A DNA stretch of 25,350 bases from a virus. The notes under the pieces are model-generated. The model did no database searches. It saw only the letters and a program-made list of their open reading frames with translations, and was not told where the DNA came from. This document shows, piece after piece, positions 14,044 through 21,610 of this stretch; position 1 is the first letter of the stretch; each line of letters begins with the position of its first letter. The position numbers and the translations under genes were made by a program. The DNA lies in the IMG/VR virus record IMGVR_UViG_3300009285_005139, positions 1-25,350 of that record; one strand, written 5' to 3'.

Positions 14044-14382
14044 ATGCCCGGTTGGGGAACGGCCAAGTACATCCAGACTCCCGCCCCGTGGGGCGGGTTG
14101 GCGGAGAGCGTCGCGACCAGCAATGTCATCTTCACGGGTGACGCAGCCATGGTCAACTACTCGCTCACCACGTCCAGCGCCACGGCTTCGCGCTGGACGT
14201 GGCAGGGTAACAACGGTGACGGCTTCACATCAGCGTTGGATGCGGGGGACTGGTTCAGTGTCAAGGCTGTAACAGCGCAGGGGTTCCACTCCTTCGACAC
14301 GATCCCGCGCTGGGTGCGGTTGCAACGCACACCGAGCCATTCGAGCAGCACGGTTCTGCTGGCTATTTACGTGGGGGTGTAG
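14044..14382 (+). CDS. Small virion-associated protein
   Basis: This 112-aa protein is beta-rich with aromatic positions (YSLTTSSATASRWTWQGNNGDGFTSAL, FHSFDTIPRWVRLQRTPSHSSSTVLLAIYVGV). Such a pattern, with RW(V/L)RxxR and a hydrophobic last strand, is found in small phage structural proteins, but no name can be given. ATG 14044 follows a stop-fused ribosome site (TAGGGGG). It ends 3 nt before the first connector. Confidence 0.6.
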   Translation: MPGWGTAKYIQTPAPWGGLAESVATSNVIFTGDAAMVNYSLTTSSATASRWTWQGNNGDGFTSALDAGDWFSVKAVTAQGFHSFDTIPRWVRLQRTPSHSSSTVLLAIYVGV

Positions 14383-14385
14383 AAC

Positions 14386-15009
14386 ATGCCCGCGATGACG
14401 TTGCAGACGCTGATGAGTGAGGCGACGGCGATGGCGGGCAACCGCATGGAGTTGAACGCCTCTACTGTGTCACTCCAGGTCAACCTCGCGCAACTCGAAG
14501 TCGCGGCCATGCTGCCGCATACCGAGTTGATGGCGAACACCAACGTCATTCTGACTGCGGGCTCTGGTGCGACAACCCTGCCAGCGGACTTCGGCGAAGC
14601 GGTAGACCTGTTCCGGCAGAACAGTTTCGACTCCTTCGGCCATCGGCTGTTGACGCCGGTGCCGGTGCGGTACGTGGACGACGCGCCGAACTCGACCGGG
14701 ACGGCGACTGGTGTGGCGCTGGCCTACGCGATCAGCGCGAACAGTCTGCTGGTGTATCCGCCGACGACCTCGGCCGATACTCTGACTCTGCGCTACGTCA
14801 AGGTGCCGGCCGACATGACGGCGCTCACCAACTTGCCGAGCCTGCACACCCGCTACCATCCGGCCATTCTGCTCAAGACAGTTGAGTACCTGTGTGACCG
14901 GGCACTGGACTCTGAGCGCGCGGCCTACTACCGCAATCGTTTCATCTCGGTCATGGGTTCCGTGCCCACGGCTGACCAAGTGCGGTTCCGCTCCGAACGC
15001 ACGATGTAG
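14386..15009 (+). CDS. Head-tail connector/adaptor-like protein, copy 1
   Basis: This 207-aa protein has the layout of phage adaptor proteins that extend the portal: an N-terminal helix bundle (TLQTLMSEATAMAGNRMELNASTVSLQVNLAQLEVAAMLPH), a strand-rich centre (LPADFGEAVDLFRQN, GVALAYAISANSLLVYPPTTSADTLTLRYVKVPADMTAL), and C-terminal helices (HPAILLKTVEYLCDRALDSERAAYYRNRF). The LPADF..., L.YP...LTLRYVK and following 'HTRYHPAILLKTVEY' motifs agree with the gp6/gp4-type adaptor family. It is followed by a paralogue at 15019, an obvious tandem duplication. Confidence 0.65.
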   Translation: MPAMTLQTLMSEATAMAGNRMELNASTVSLQVNLAQLEVAAMLPHTELMANTNVILTAGSGATTLPADFGEAVDLFRQNSFDSFGHRLLTPVPVRYVDDAPNSTGTATGVALAYAISANSLLVYPPTTSADTLTLRYVKVPADMTALTNLPSLHTRYHPAILLKTVEYLCDRALDSERAAYYRNRFISVMGSVPTADQVRFRSERTM

Positions 15010-15018
15010 GGGGCCACA

Positions 15019-15660
15019 GTGCCCTATACGCTGCGGATGTTGATGAGCGAGGCGACCACGATGAGTGGCACCTCGCCCGAAGTCCACGCCTCGCAGGTCA
15101 GTTTCTACGTCAACGAAGCGCAGCGCGACGTGGCGGTAAGACTGCCACACGCGGAGTTCGAGGCACTGGCGGTGTCCTCCACGACCAGCGCGGAGGACAA
15201 ACTCTATCTGCCGGGTGACTGCGAAGCGATACTGAGTCTGTCCTATCTCACGGAGGTTACCGGCGTCGGAGGTCGAGTCATCCGGCAGGCCAGTGTGTGG
15301 GAAGTGGACGCGATGAGTGCGGGAACGAGTCTTGGCGTCCCGACGATGTACCTTTCCTACGCGACTTGGCTTCAGTTCTACCCGAGCCCGGATAGTTCCT
15401 ACTCGCTGCAACTGAGGTATCAGCGGCGGGTGAGCGACATCACGAGCTTGGACGCGATCCCGAGTGTGGACACCAAGTACCATCGTGCCGTGCTCCTGCG
15501 TACCGTCGAGGCGTTGCACCTGCGCAAAGGCGAGTACCAGCAGGCGGCACTGGTCGGCTCGTACTACGAGAAGGAAATCGGCGACCGACCCAACATGTTC
15601 CAGCAGCGGCAGCAGAACCGCAGCGGGATGGCGATGAGATACCAGAAGGATGAGGACTAA
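15019..15660 (+). CDS. Head-tail connector/adaptor-like protein, copy 2
   Basis: This 213-aa protein is a paralogue of the 14386 gene. Matching segments include LMSEATTMSGTSPEVHASQVSFYVNEAQRDVAVRLPHAE against the first copy's N-terminus, LYLPGDCEAILSL, the strand LSYATWLQFYPSPDSSYSLQLRYQRRVSDITSL, and C-terminal KYHRAVLLRTVEALHL. The start is GTG 15019 after a stop-fused ribosome site. The C-terminal extension is basic (RPNMFQQRQQNRSGMAMRY). Two connectors could stack in the neck or take different positions; podoviruses often have two adaptor or nozzle layers. Confidence 0.65.
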   Translation: MPYTLRMLMSEATTMSGTSPEVHASQVSFYVNEAQRDVAVRLPHAEFEALAVSSTTSAEDKLYLPGDCEAILSLSYLTEVTGVGGRVIRQASVWEVDAMSAGTSLGVPTMYLSYATWLQFYPSPDSSYSLQLRYQRRVSDITSLDAIPSVDTKYHRAVLLRTVEALHLRKGEYQQAALVGSYYEKEIGDRPNMFQQRQQNRSGMAMRYQKDED

Positions 15661-15836
15661 TGGCGTGGACTAACAGTGGCCAACCCGCGGACGTGAGCCG
15701 CCAGTTCATAGGCGTTGGCGGGATAGCGGACGCTGACGACGGGGTGGACTTCGTTATGAGCGTTGAGGAGGACCGCCCGATATGGTTGGGGGAAACGCCG
15801 TATCTCACGATAGGTGAGCCTGGGAGCGAGCCATGA
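15660..15836 (+). CDS. 58-aa acidic hypothetical protein
   Basis: The 58-aa frame starts at ATG 15660 inside the connector stop (TAATG) and overlaps the fibre ATG by 4 nt (ATGA) at 15833. It encodes MAWTNSGQPADVSRQFIGVG followed by an acidic middle (GIADADDGVDFVMSVEEDRP) and ends ITIGEPGSEP-like (YLTIGEPGSEP). Its exact tiling between neighbours argues for a real gene. A role as a small tail or neck factor is only positional. Confidence 0.55.
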   Translation: MAWTNSGQPADVSRQFIGVGGIADADDGVDFVMSVEEDRPIWLGETPYLTIGEPGSEP

Positions 15837-17032
15837 GTATCTGGGCCAGTGGCGATAGCCTGACACCGGCGACACTGAACCGCAAACTCGCGAGCGCGAG
15901 CACCACGGCAGGGTTCAGCAGCAATACACTCGCAGCTGAGAGTGGGAACACTCTAGTTGTGAACAGTGTGCTCAGTGTCGCCACGCTGTACGCGGGCACG
16001 GTGCCGATTTCGGCACTGGACTTGGCCAGCGGGAGTGCGGTGGACCCCTCCCTGGGATTCCAGTCAGAACAAAGCCTCGGACTCTACCGTTCGGGAGCTA
16101 GTACGATAGCCCAGAGTTACGGGACGTTCTCGGTGACCAACTTGGGCGGCACGCTCTCGACTGCCACGCAGCCGAACGTCACAACGATGGCGGGCTTGGT
16201 CACGGTTGGCGCGCTCGCTTCGGGCTCCATCGCCAGCGGATTCGGCGCCATTAATATCGGCGCCAACGCGCTGACGTGCGGGGCGGCGACGGTCTCTGCC
16301 GCTGTCGCAGTAGCCCGCCTTGTTTTGACTTCTGCCGGGGGTTCCGGCCGTTCATATGAATTAAGGAGCCTTACCGACGGTCGTTTTATGGTGTTTGACG
16401 CCACGGCGGTGTCGGGACGAGTCGAAGTTAGCGCAACTGGTGCTTGGGACTTCGAAGGCAACGCCGTCGCGATGGGCGCGCTCACCGCCAGCGGCCTCAT
16501 CTCCGCCAACGCGGGCCTCACGGTCGCCAGCGGCCAGACGCTCACGCTGACCGGGGCGACGATCACCGGCTTCACGGGCAACATCACGGGCAACTGCTCG
16601 GGCTCGGCGGCAACCGTGACGGGAGCAGCGCAGAGCGCGATCACGAGTCTTGGGACGCTGACGAGCCTAACAACAGGCGCGATCACACTGACCGCCGCCG
16701 CGATTACACGCAACACCTCAGACGGTGCCGACAACAGTTACATCGAAATCTGCGGAGGCGGCGGTGTTGGCACGGACCGCGGTGCCGCCATCGTTTTTAA
16801 CGGGAACGAGAATGGTGGGGTGTTGATTCTCTATAGCGGCGGCATAGCTGGCAGCTACGTCAAGGTCGTGGACGCAGGGAATACGGAGGTCGCTCGCTTT
16901 GATGACAGCGCCGTTGCCGGAAACACCCGGCTCATGCTCTACGACGTGGACAACGCGACGCTTGAACGAGTGACAGTGGGTGCAGCGGAGAGCGGCGGGG
17001 CGGGCTACAAGTTGCTGAGGATTCCAAACTAG
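15833..17032 (+). CDS. Phage fibre-like protein
   Basis: This 399-aa protein is low in charge and rich in Ala, Ser, Thr, Gly and Val. The N-terminus includes the GLYRSGAST motif (about 83-91) shared with the 13540 gene. The middle contains fibre-like repeats: LTASGLISANAGLTVASGQTLTLTGATITGFTGNITG, then 'SAITSLGTLTSLTTGAITL', a phrase common in trimeric phage fibre shafts. The C-terminal part (IEICGGGGVGTDRGAAIVFNGNENGGVLILYSGGIAGSYVKVV, then FDDSAVAGNTRLMLYDVDNATLERVTVGA) ends in a small domain. No lyase or lectin motif is visible, so this may be a structural fibre rather than an enzyme. Confidence 0.65.
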   Translation: MSIWASGDSLTPATLNRKLASASTTAGFSSNTLAAESGNTLVVNSVLSVATLYAGTVPISALDLASGSAVDPSLGFQSEQSLGLYRSGASTIAQSYGTFSVTNLGGTLSTATQPNVTTMAGLVTVGALASGSIASGFGAINIGANALTCGAATVSAAVAVARLVLTSAGGSGRSYELRSLTDGRFMVFDATAVSGRVEVSATGAWDFEGNAVAMGALTASGLISANAGLTVASGQTLTLTGATITGFTGNITGNCSGSAATVTGAAQSAITSLGTLTSLTTGAITLTAAAITRNTSDGADNSYIEICGGGGVGTDRGAAIVFNGNENGGVLILYSGGIAGSYVKVVDAGNTEVARFDDSAVAGNTRLMLYDVDNATLERVTVGAAESGGAGYKLLRIPN

Positions 17033-17041
17033 GGAGGCGAA

Positions 17042-17467
17042 GTGGCGGACCCCCTGAAACTCACGAACGGGCAACTCCAGCGGATGCGCGCGGCGCTCGC
17101 CAACCTCGGCAACCGCCGGATGGCGAACCTCGGCGCCGACCTCAAGGTGGCGCGGCTGCTGCGCGCACTCGCGGCCTACGTCGAGCCGCTGGAAGCCGTG
17201 AAGCGCAAGGCGGCGCTCGCCCTGATTGACGAACTCGGCGAGGGCGCCGAACTGACGCGGACGCAGGAGCAGGTGCTCTCCATGCGGATCGCGGAGAAGC
17301 AGTCAGAGGTGGACGACGCCGAAGTCGAGGTGAGCCTGCCGATGGCGTGCGCGCTCAAGGAAGCGGACTTGCCGAAGGCCGAGACAGGGCCGACGGGGTG
17401 GGCCAATGGAGCCCAACTCGGTGCCCTGCTCGCCGACCTTGGCCCGCTCTACCTGATGGAAGGGTGA
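17042..17467 (+). CDS. Small helical phage protein, DUF1617-like
   Basis: This 141-aa protein is helical and charged: LKLTNGQLQRMRAALANLGNRRMANLGADLKVARLLRALAAYVEPLEAVKRKAALALIDELGEG, then a beta part with VDDAEVEVSLPMACALKEADLPK, and a C-terminal ALLADLGPLYL. This order (helices, Glu-rich VEVSLP strand, final 'LGPL') recalls the DUF1617 group of phage proteins of unknown function. GTG 17042 follows a stop-fused ribosome site (TAGGGAGG). Family assignment is from memory and only moderate. Confidence 0.6.
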   Translation: MADPLKLTNGQLQRMRAALANLGNRRMANLGADLKVARLLRALAAYVEPLEAVKRKAALALIDELGEGAELTRTQEQVLSMRIAEKQSEVDDAEVEVSLPMACALKEADLPKAETGPTGWANGAQLGALLADLGPLYLMEG

Positions 17468-17530
17468 GAATGTTGGGCGGACATGGCGCCGGGCTTGACA
17501 GTCACACCATGGACGCCAACATTGGCATCC

Positions 17531-17713
17531 ATGAAATCGCTGACCTTCGGGGTCGCGGCGCTGTTCGTTCTCCTGTCGTATGCCTGCGATTCCACAACCG
17601 CACCGACCGTCTGTCGCACGGTGGACACGCTCTGGGCCGACGCCGCCCGTCGGATACCGCTTGCCATCGTCGAGGTCGTTGCCGACTGTCGTCTGAAGGT
17701 GCGCGTTGGGTAG
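17531..17713 (+). CDS. Putative small lipoprotein or secreted protein
   Basis: The 60-aa frame has a clear export signal: MKSLTFGVAALFVLLSYACD, a Lys followed by a hydrophobic core and a Cys at 19. After it comes STTAPTVCRTVDTLWADAARR and a second Cys pair. The lipobox is imperfect (SYAC, not LxGC), so it may be a lipoprotein or simply a secreted or membrane-anchored protein. The ATG at 17531 lacks a good ribosome site; an upstream in-frame ATG at 17483 with GGGCGG would put 16 extra residues before the signal. Its TAG overlaps the glycosyltransferase start. Possible roles include superinfection exclusion or an outer spanin; none is shown. Confidence 0.5.
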   Translation: MKSLTFGVAALFVLLSYACDSTTAPTVCRTVDTLWADAARRIPLAIVEVVADCRLKVRVG

Positions 17714-19607
17714 AGTGCGGTTCGCCACCGCTCTACTGGTCAAGAACGAACTCGGACGATACCTCGCGGAAGTGCTGGATCATCACGCGAAGTTCGGCCC
17801 GCTGGTCATACTGGACGACGGCTCGACAGACGGCACATACGAGTTCTGCCGGAACCATCCCGCGACGCTGGTCTGCGAGCAACGCACAGAGCAAGAGGCG
17901 TGGGGTCGCGAATCACCGGCTCGCGCCCGGCTCTGGGACTTGGCGGCGGAACGCGCCGAGTGGGTACTGATCTGTGACGCCGACCAACTCCTCATCGGCG
18001 ATCCACTGGCGCTTTGTCAAGCCAGCCAAGTCAATGCCTGGGCTTTCGCTCTCTACGACTGTTGGAGCCCCGATAGGGTTCTCTATCGCGAGGACCGTTT
18101 TTGGCGAGGCCATCTGCATCCTCGGGCCTGGCTTTTCTGTCCACATCGCACCCCAACCGGATACATGCCTCAGTGGTCAACCCGTGGCGTACACTGTGGT
18201 CATGCCCCTGACAATTTCCCGCTTCAGGCGGGTGTAGTACATCCTGAGAGCATGCACTGGCTTCATCTGGGCTACGCTACGGAACAGGACCGAGCAGGTA
18301 AACTTGGACGCTACCGACAAGTGAGGGACCAGTTGACCGTCGAGGAACGCGCACACGCCGAGAGTATTGCCGACTCCGAACCCAACCTGCGGGTACTGCC
18401 GAGCCAGCGCACCTACACGGTTGTCGTGGGGTCCAGTGTGCGGAAGCCGCTGGACGTACTGACGGCGCATCTGGCGTCACTGGAGTCCCAACGGCTCCCC
18501 GAGCGGGTGAGCCTCAAGTACGCTTTCGTGCCCGACTATGAGAACCCGGCCGATCCGGCGTTGCCCTACCTCTCTGATTGGGTCCAGAAACGCAGTGGGG
18601 TGATACTCCAAGGCGTGCCGCCAATAGCGAACGACTTCGTGGTAGATCAGGTGACACACCACTGGACGCCGACCGCGATGAACCGGGTTGGGCAAAACAA
18701 GGACCGCATTCTCGCCTACGCGATGGCCGAGAAGGCGGACGCGATCTGGTTGGTGGACAGTGACCTTGTCGTTGACCCGATGACGCTCTGGAATCTCTGG
18801 TACGACCAGCGGGAAGTTGTCTCAGCGGTGTTCTGGACCCGGTGGCAGCGGAGCGAGAAGAAACTCCACGCCGCCCCCAATGTCTGGCTTGCCGGCGTTT
18901 ACGAGCCGTTCCAATCTGGACGGCCCGTCCGAGGGTACACGACCGAGGAGTTCCGAGCTGCGTTGGTCAACCGGACACTCACTCAGGTGTGGGGCCTTGG
19001 TGCCTGTACACTGATCCGGGCCGATGTCGTGCAGAAGGGTGTGAGTTTCCGTCGGCATCCGGCTCTGCCCTCTGGCGGGCTCTGGGACGGCGAGGATCGG
19101 CACTTCTGCGCTTGGGCCACCGCGCTACACGTCAGTCTCTGGGCTGACCCGTGGCCTGACATCTACCACGTCTACCATCCTGGAGACGAAGCGCGTATCC
19201 CGGAGGTGCAGGCGCGGTTCGCTCAGGGTCGTGGTGCGCATCCCGAGTTAGGCGACTCGATCAATGTCGCGCTCTATCCGTTGGAAGACCCAGCGATAGG
19301 GACGCATCACCTGCGGTGTAGATTGGGCGACGGGTTGTTGTTGCCTGACCTAGAGTTGCAACTACTCGCCATGCGGCTAGGCGAGCGAGCGATAGTGCCG
19401 GTGCAGTTCCCAGCACACCACGAGTTGGTGGCTTACCGGGGTCAGCAGCGGCTAATCGAGACTGTGCTGATAGATTTCAAGCCGATGGGGTTCCCGCCTG
19501 TACTGGAGGACGAGATGCTGTCGGATAGTACGCTGACCGTGGTACGTGACGCGACAACACTGAGCCGCGAACAGCACCGGAGACTAGAGGTGATGGCCGA
19601 TGACTGA
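17706..19607 (+). CDS. Two-domain glycosyltransferase
   Basis: This 633-aa protein contains two GT-A-like nucleotide-sugar-binding folds. The N-terminal one has ATALLVKNELGRYLAEVLDHH, VILDDGSTDGT (34-44) and CDADQ (DAD at 91-93), as in glycosyltransferase family 2 and related proteins. The second, from about 235, has YTVVVGSSVRKPLDVLTAHLASLESQRLPE, then AIWLVDSDLVVDP (DSD at 351-353) and a GLWDGEDRHFCAWATALH segment with likely acceptor or divalent-metal residues. The C-terminal 80 residues are beta-rich. The start is the TTG at 17706, with AAGG 6 nt upstream, or the GTG at 17715. It overlaps the lipoprotein gene and the next glycosyltransferase (8 nt). A role in building a disaccharide on virion proteins or host surface is inferred. 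Confidence 0.8.
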   Translation: MGRVRFATALLVKNELGRYLAEVLDHHAKFGPLVILDDGSTDGTYEFCRNHPATLVCEQRTEQEAWGRESPARARLWDLAAERAEWVLICDADQLLIGDPLALCQASQVNAWAFALYDCWSPDRVLYREDRFWRGHLHPRAWLFCPHRTPTGYMPQWSTRGVHCGHAPDNFPLQAGVVHPESMHWLHLGYATEQDRAGKLGRYRQVRDQLTVEERAHAESIADSEPNLRVLPSQRTYTVVVGSSVRKPLDVLTAHLASLESQRLPERVSLKYAFVPDYENPADPALPYLSDWVQKRSGVILQGVPPIANDFVVDQVTHHWTPTAMNRVGQNKDRILAYAMAEKADAIWLVDSDLVVDPMTLWNLWYDQREVVSAVFWTRWQRSEKKLHAAPNVWLAGVYEPFQSGRPVRGYTTEEFRAALVNRTLTQVWGLGACTLIRADVVQKGVSFRRHPALPSGGLWDGEDRHFCAWATALHVSLWADPWPDIYHVYHPGDEARIPEVQARFAQGRGAHPELGDSINVALYPLEDPAIGTHHLRCRLGDGLLLPDLELQLLAMRLGERAIVPVQFPAHHELVAYRGQQRLIETVLIDFKPMGFPPVLEDEMLSDSTLTVVRDATTLSREQHRRLEVMADD

Positions 19608-20430
19608 GACCGTCAATATTCCGGCGGGTATCGTGACGGTCACGACTTACGGCACGCTCCAGTTCGAGACCGTGCAGTCGCTACTCGACATGCGTTCGTA
19701 CTCCGAGAAGAACGGACTCACGAATATCGCGTGGACATTCGTGCCCGGTAGCCTCGTTGACCGGGCGCGCAACGAGGCGGCCAGGCAGTTCATCCGGGAC
19801 AAGTCGCGTGGATGGCTGTTGTTCGTGGATGGCGATGCCGTGTTCCCGCAGGATGCGCTTGAACACTTGCTGCGCTACGCCTATCACGCCGACCCGGCCT
19901 GTGACATCGTGGGTTCCTACAACCCGCTTCGTGGTGCGCCATACTTGCCGACGATTGACACCGGCACGGGGACATGGGAAAGCCACTACCCGTTCGAGGG
20001 GCCGAAAGAAGTGATACGCACGGGCTCCGCGTTCATCCTCGCCAAACGGCATGTCTACGAGCAGATGGAACCGCCTTGGTACGGCATTCGGCACCCGGCC
20101 CGCGCGATAGACGCCTTCGCCGAGTTGGACAACTTTGCGCGCCAGAAGTTCGATGGCGAGAACCCACTGGCCAAACATCCGGCGTGGACCGTGTTGCTGC
20201 GGTGCGCGAAGGATGATCCGGGTACTCAGTGCCGACCCGAACCTTCGATGTTCGTGGGCGAGGACTCCAATTTTTGTGACCGGGCGAAGTTCCTGGGCTT
20301 CAAGATTGTGGTGTTGACTGACGTGGCTTGCGGTCATGTTGACCGCAAGGTCATCACAGCCGAGGATCACAAGACCGAGATGCGGCGCTCGGATCGGCTG
20401 CGCCGGCTCGCGGTCGGGGGAACGAGGTAA
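19600..20430 (+). CDS. Glycosyltransferase, GT-A fold
   Basis: This 276-aa protein has the hallmarks of a GT2-like enzyme: TTYGTLQFETVQSLLDMRSYSEKNG at the start, FVPGSLVDRARNEAARQFI, WLLFVDGDAVFP (DGD 77-79, the metal-binding DxD), GSYNPLR, and SAFILAKRHVYEQM. A later GEDSNFCDRAKFLGFKIVVL and ACGHVDRK fit the catalytic base and metal-binding His positions seen in such proteins. It is translated together with the two-domain glycosyltransferase (8-nt overlap). The donor and acceptor are unknown; the presence of a UDP-HexNAc epimerase in the window makes UDP-sugars likely candidates. Confidence 0.75.
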   Translation: MTETVNIPAGIVTVTTYGTLQFETVQSLLDMRSYSEKNGLTNIAWTFVPGSLVDRARNEAARQFIRDKSRGWLLFVDGDAVFPQDALEHLLRYAYHADPACDIVGSYNPLRGAPYLPTIDTGTGTWESHYPFEGPKEVIRTGSAFILAKRHVYEQMEPPWYGIRHPARAIDAFAELDNFARQKFDGENPLAKHPAWTVLLRCAKDDPGTQCRPEPSMFVGEDSNFCDRAKFLGFKIVVLTDVACGHVDRKVITAEDHKTEMRRSDRLRRLAVGGTR

Positions 20431-20432
20431 CC

Positions 20433-21017
20433 GTGGCTATAGCATGGGACGAGACGGCGCCTGCGGACGGTGACGCGGCGAGCGGTGGTGACGATGCGAT
20501 AAGGTCGCTCAAGACCGCGCTTGCGACCGGCTTGAGTCAGAGCATGTACTGGGCAGGCTCGGGCGGCGGATCGGCTGCATCCTCGGGCCAGATGAAGCCG
20601 GGTGCGGCCCGGACATTCTTCGCGGCACAGTCGGTCATCAGCGCTAATAGTGACGGTTGTTTGTTCATCGCAAGCGATACCAGTCGTTTGTTCCACGTTG
20701 GTTCGGCGGGCTCAACGCTCCTCGGGTCCGCGCGAGCGATTGAGGCCGACAGCGTGCCCGGCGGCAACGCCAGGTGGGTTGTCTCTGCTAGCACGATTCC
20801 CAACGGAACCAATACGGCGCATGGCGTCACCTATGACGGGATACCGTCTGTGGCGCTGTCGCTCACAACCAGCGCCTCGACATTCGGCGCTGCGGTCATC
20901 TCCGCGCTCACGACCGGCGGGATCACGGTAGAAGTCTACCGTGTAGGTTCCGGTGCGGCCTACGCAGCGGGCGTTTGGAGTGTCGGGGTCATCTCGCGCG
21001 GGACCGCGACGTTCTGA
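20433..21017 (+). CDS. Tail-associated virion protein, copy 1
   Basis: This 194-aa protein begins MAIAWDETAPADGDAASGGDDAIRSLKTALATGLSQSM, a pattern I know from the N-terminal region of small phage tail or fibre proteins, then YWAGSGGGSAASSGQMKPGAARTFFA. The rest is beta-rich (IEADSVPGGNARWVVSAST, VTYDGIPSVALSLTTSASTF, VEVYRVGSG). Start is GTG 20433 with GAGG 5 nt upstream. The gene is a tandem paralogue of the next one, which suggests two related fibres, or alternative tips. Confidence 0.6.
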   Translation: MAIAWDETAPADGDAASGGDDAIRSLKTALATGLSQSMYWAGSGGGSAASSGQMKPGAARTFFAAQSVISANSDGCLFIASDTSRLFHVGSAGSTLLGSARAIEADSVPGGNARWVVSASTIPNGTNTAHGVTYDGIPSVALSLTTSASTFGAAVISALTTGGITVEVYRVGSGAAYAAGVWSVGVISRGTATF

Positions 21018-21610
21018 TGATCGCGTGGGACGAAGCACTCGAACGAGATAGCGACTATCTGAGCCAGTTCCCAACGGCTCTGCGCTCGCTCAAGAGTAAT
21101 CTGGCTACGGGTCTATCTCAGAGCATGGAGTGGCCCGGCTCGGGTGGCGGGTCGTTGGCGAGCGCGGGCCAGATGAAACTCGGCACGTTCCGCGCATTCC
21201 TCGCACTACAGAGCGCGTTCAGTATCGGCAGTCCCGGCACCACGGGTCGTCTCTACGTGACCAGTGGCAATATGGCGCAGGGCGCGGGTCGGTTGTTCGC
21301 CACGGGTAGCGCGGCCACGATGTTCCTAGGCGGTGACCGTGTCATGGAGTCGGCCACGGCTATCATCGCACCGCATCGCTGGGTTCTATCGGCTGGGACC
21401 TCGGCAGGGGGTGCGGTGAGTTACGGCACGGTGTACGCGGGCATCCCCACGGTCGCGGTGAGCGTTGAAACCAGTGTGGCGTCTACCGTGTGGCCGTGTC
21501 TCAGTTCTGTGACTCAGGGTGGCTTCACCTACGACCTCGGGCCTGGGGCCATAGTTGATGATACGACCACGCTAGGCTGGGAAAGCGTGGGCACGGTGGT
21601 ATTCGGATGA
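21017..21610 (+). CDS. Tail-associated virion protein, copy 2
   Basis: This 197-aa protein starts at ATG 21017, overlapping the previous TGA by 1 nt. Its order of motifs follows copy 1: IAWDEALERDSDYLSQFPTALRSLKSNLATGLSQSM, EWPGSGGGSLASAGQMKLGTFRAFLA, a middle part with GRLYVTSGNMAQGAGRLFATGS, and a C-terminal region (AHRWVLSAG-like, TVYAGIPTVAVSVETSVAST). Only the scaffold is conserved; the loops differ, as in duplicated receptor-contact proteins. Its last codons overlap the next gene's ATG. Confidence 0.6.
   Translation: MIAWDEALERDSDYLSQFPTALRSLKSNLATGLSQSMEWPGSGGGSLASAGQMKLGTFRAFLALQSAFSIGSPGTTGRLYVTSGNMAQGAGRLFATGSAATMFLGGDRVMESATAIIAPHRWVLSAGTSAGGAVSYGTVYAGIPTVAVSVETSVASTVWPCLSSVTQGGFTYDLGPGAIVDDTTTLGWESVGTVVFG

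Noticed and set aside
14470-15519. 349-codon leftward open frame opposite the connector genes
   Set aside because: It is an antisense shadow: both connector frames are supported by motifs and exact junctions; the leftward frame has none.
17347-17970. 207-codon rightward frame including a candidate ATG at 17470
   Set aside because: It overlaps the glycosyltransferase and lipoprotein frames and shows only Arg/Ser/His-rich composition; the ATG at 17470 has a fair ribosome site but the product has no motif.
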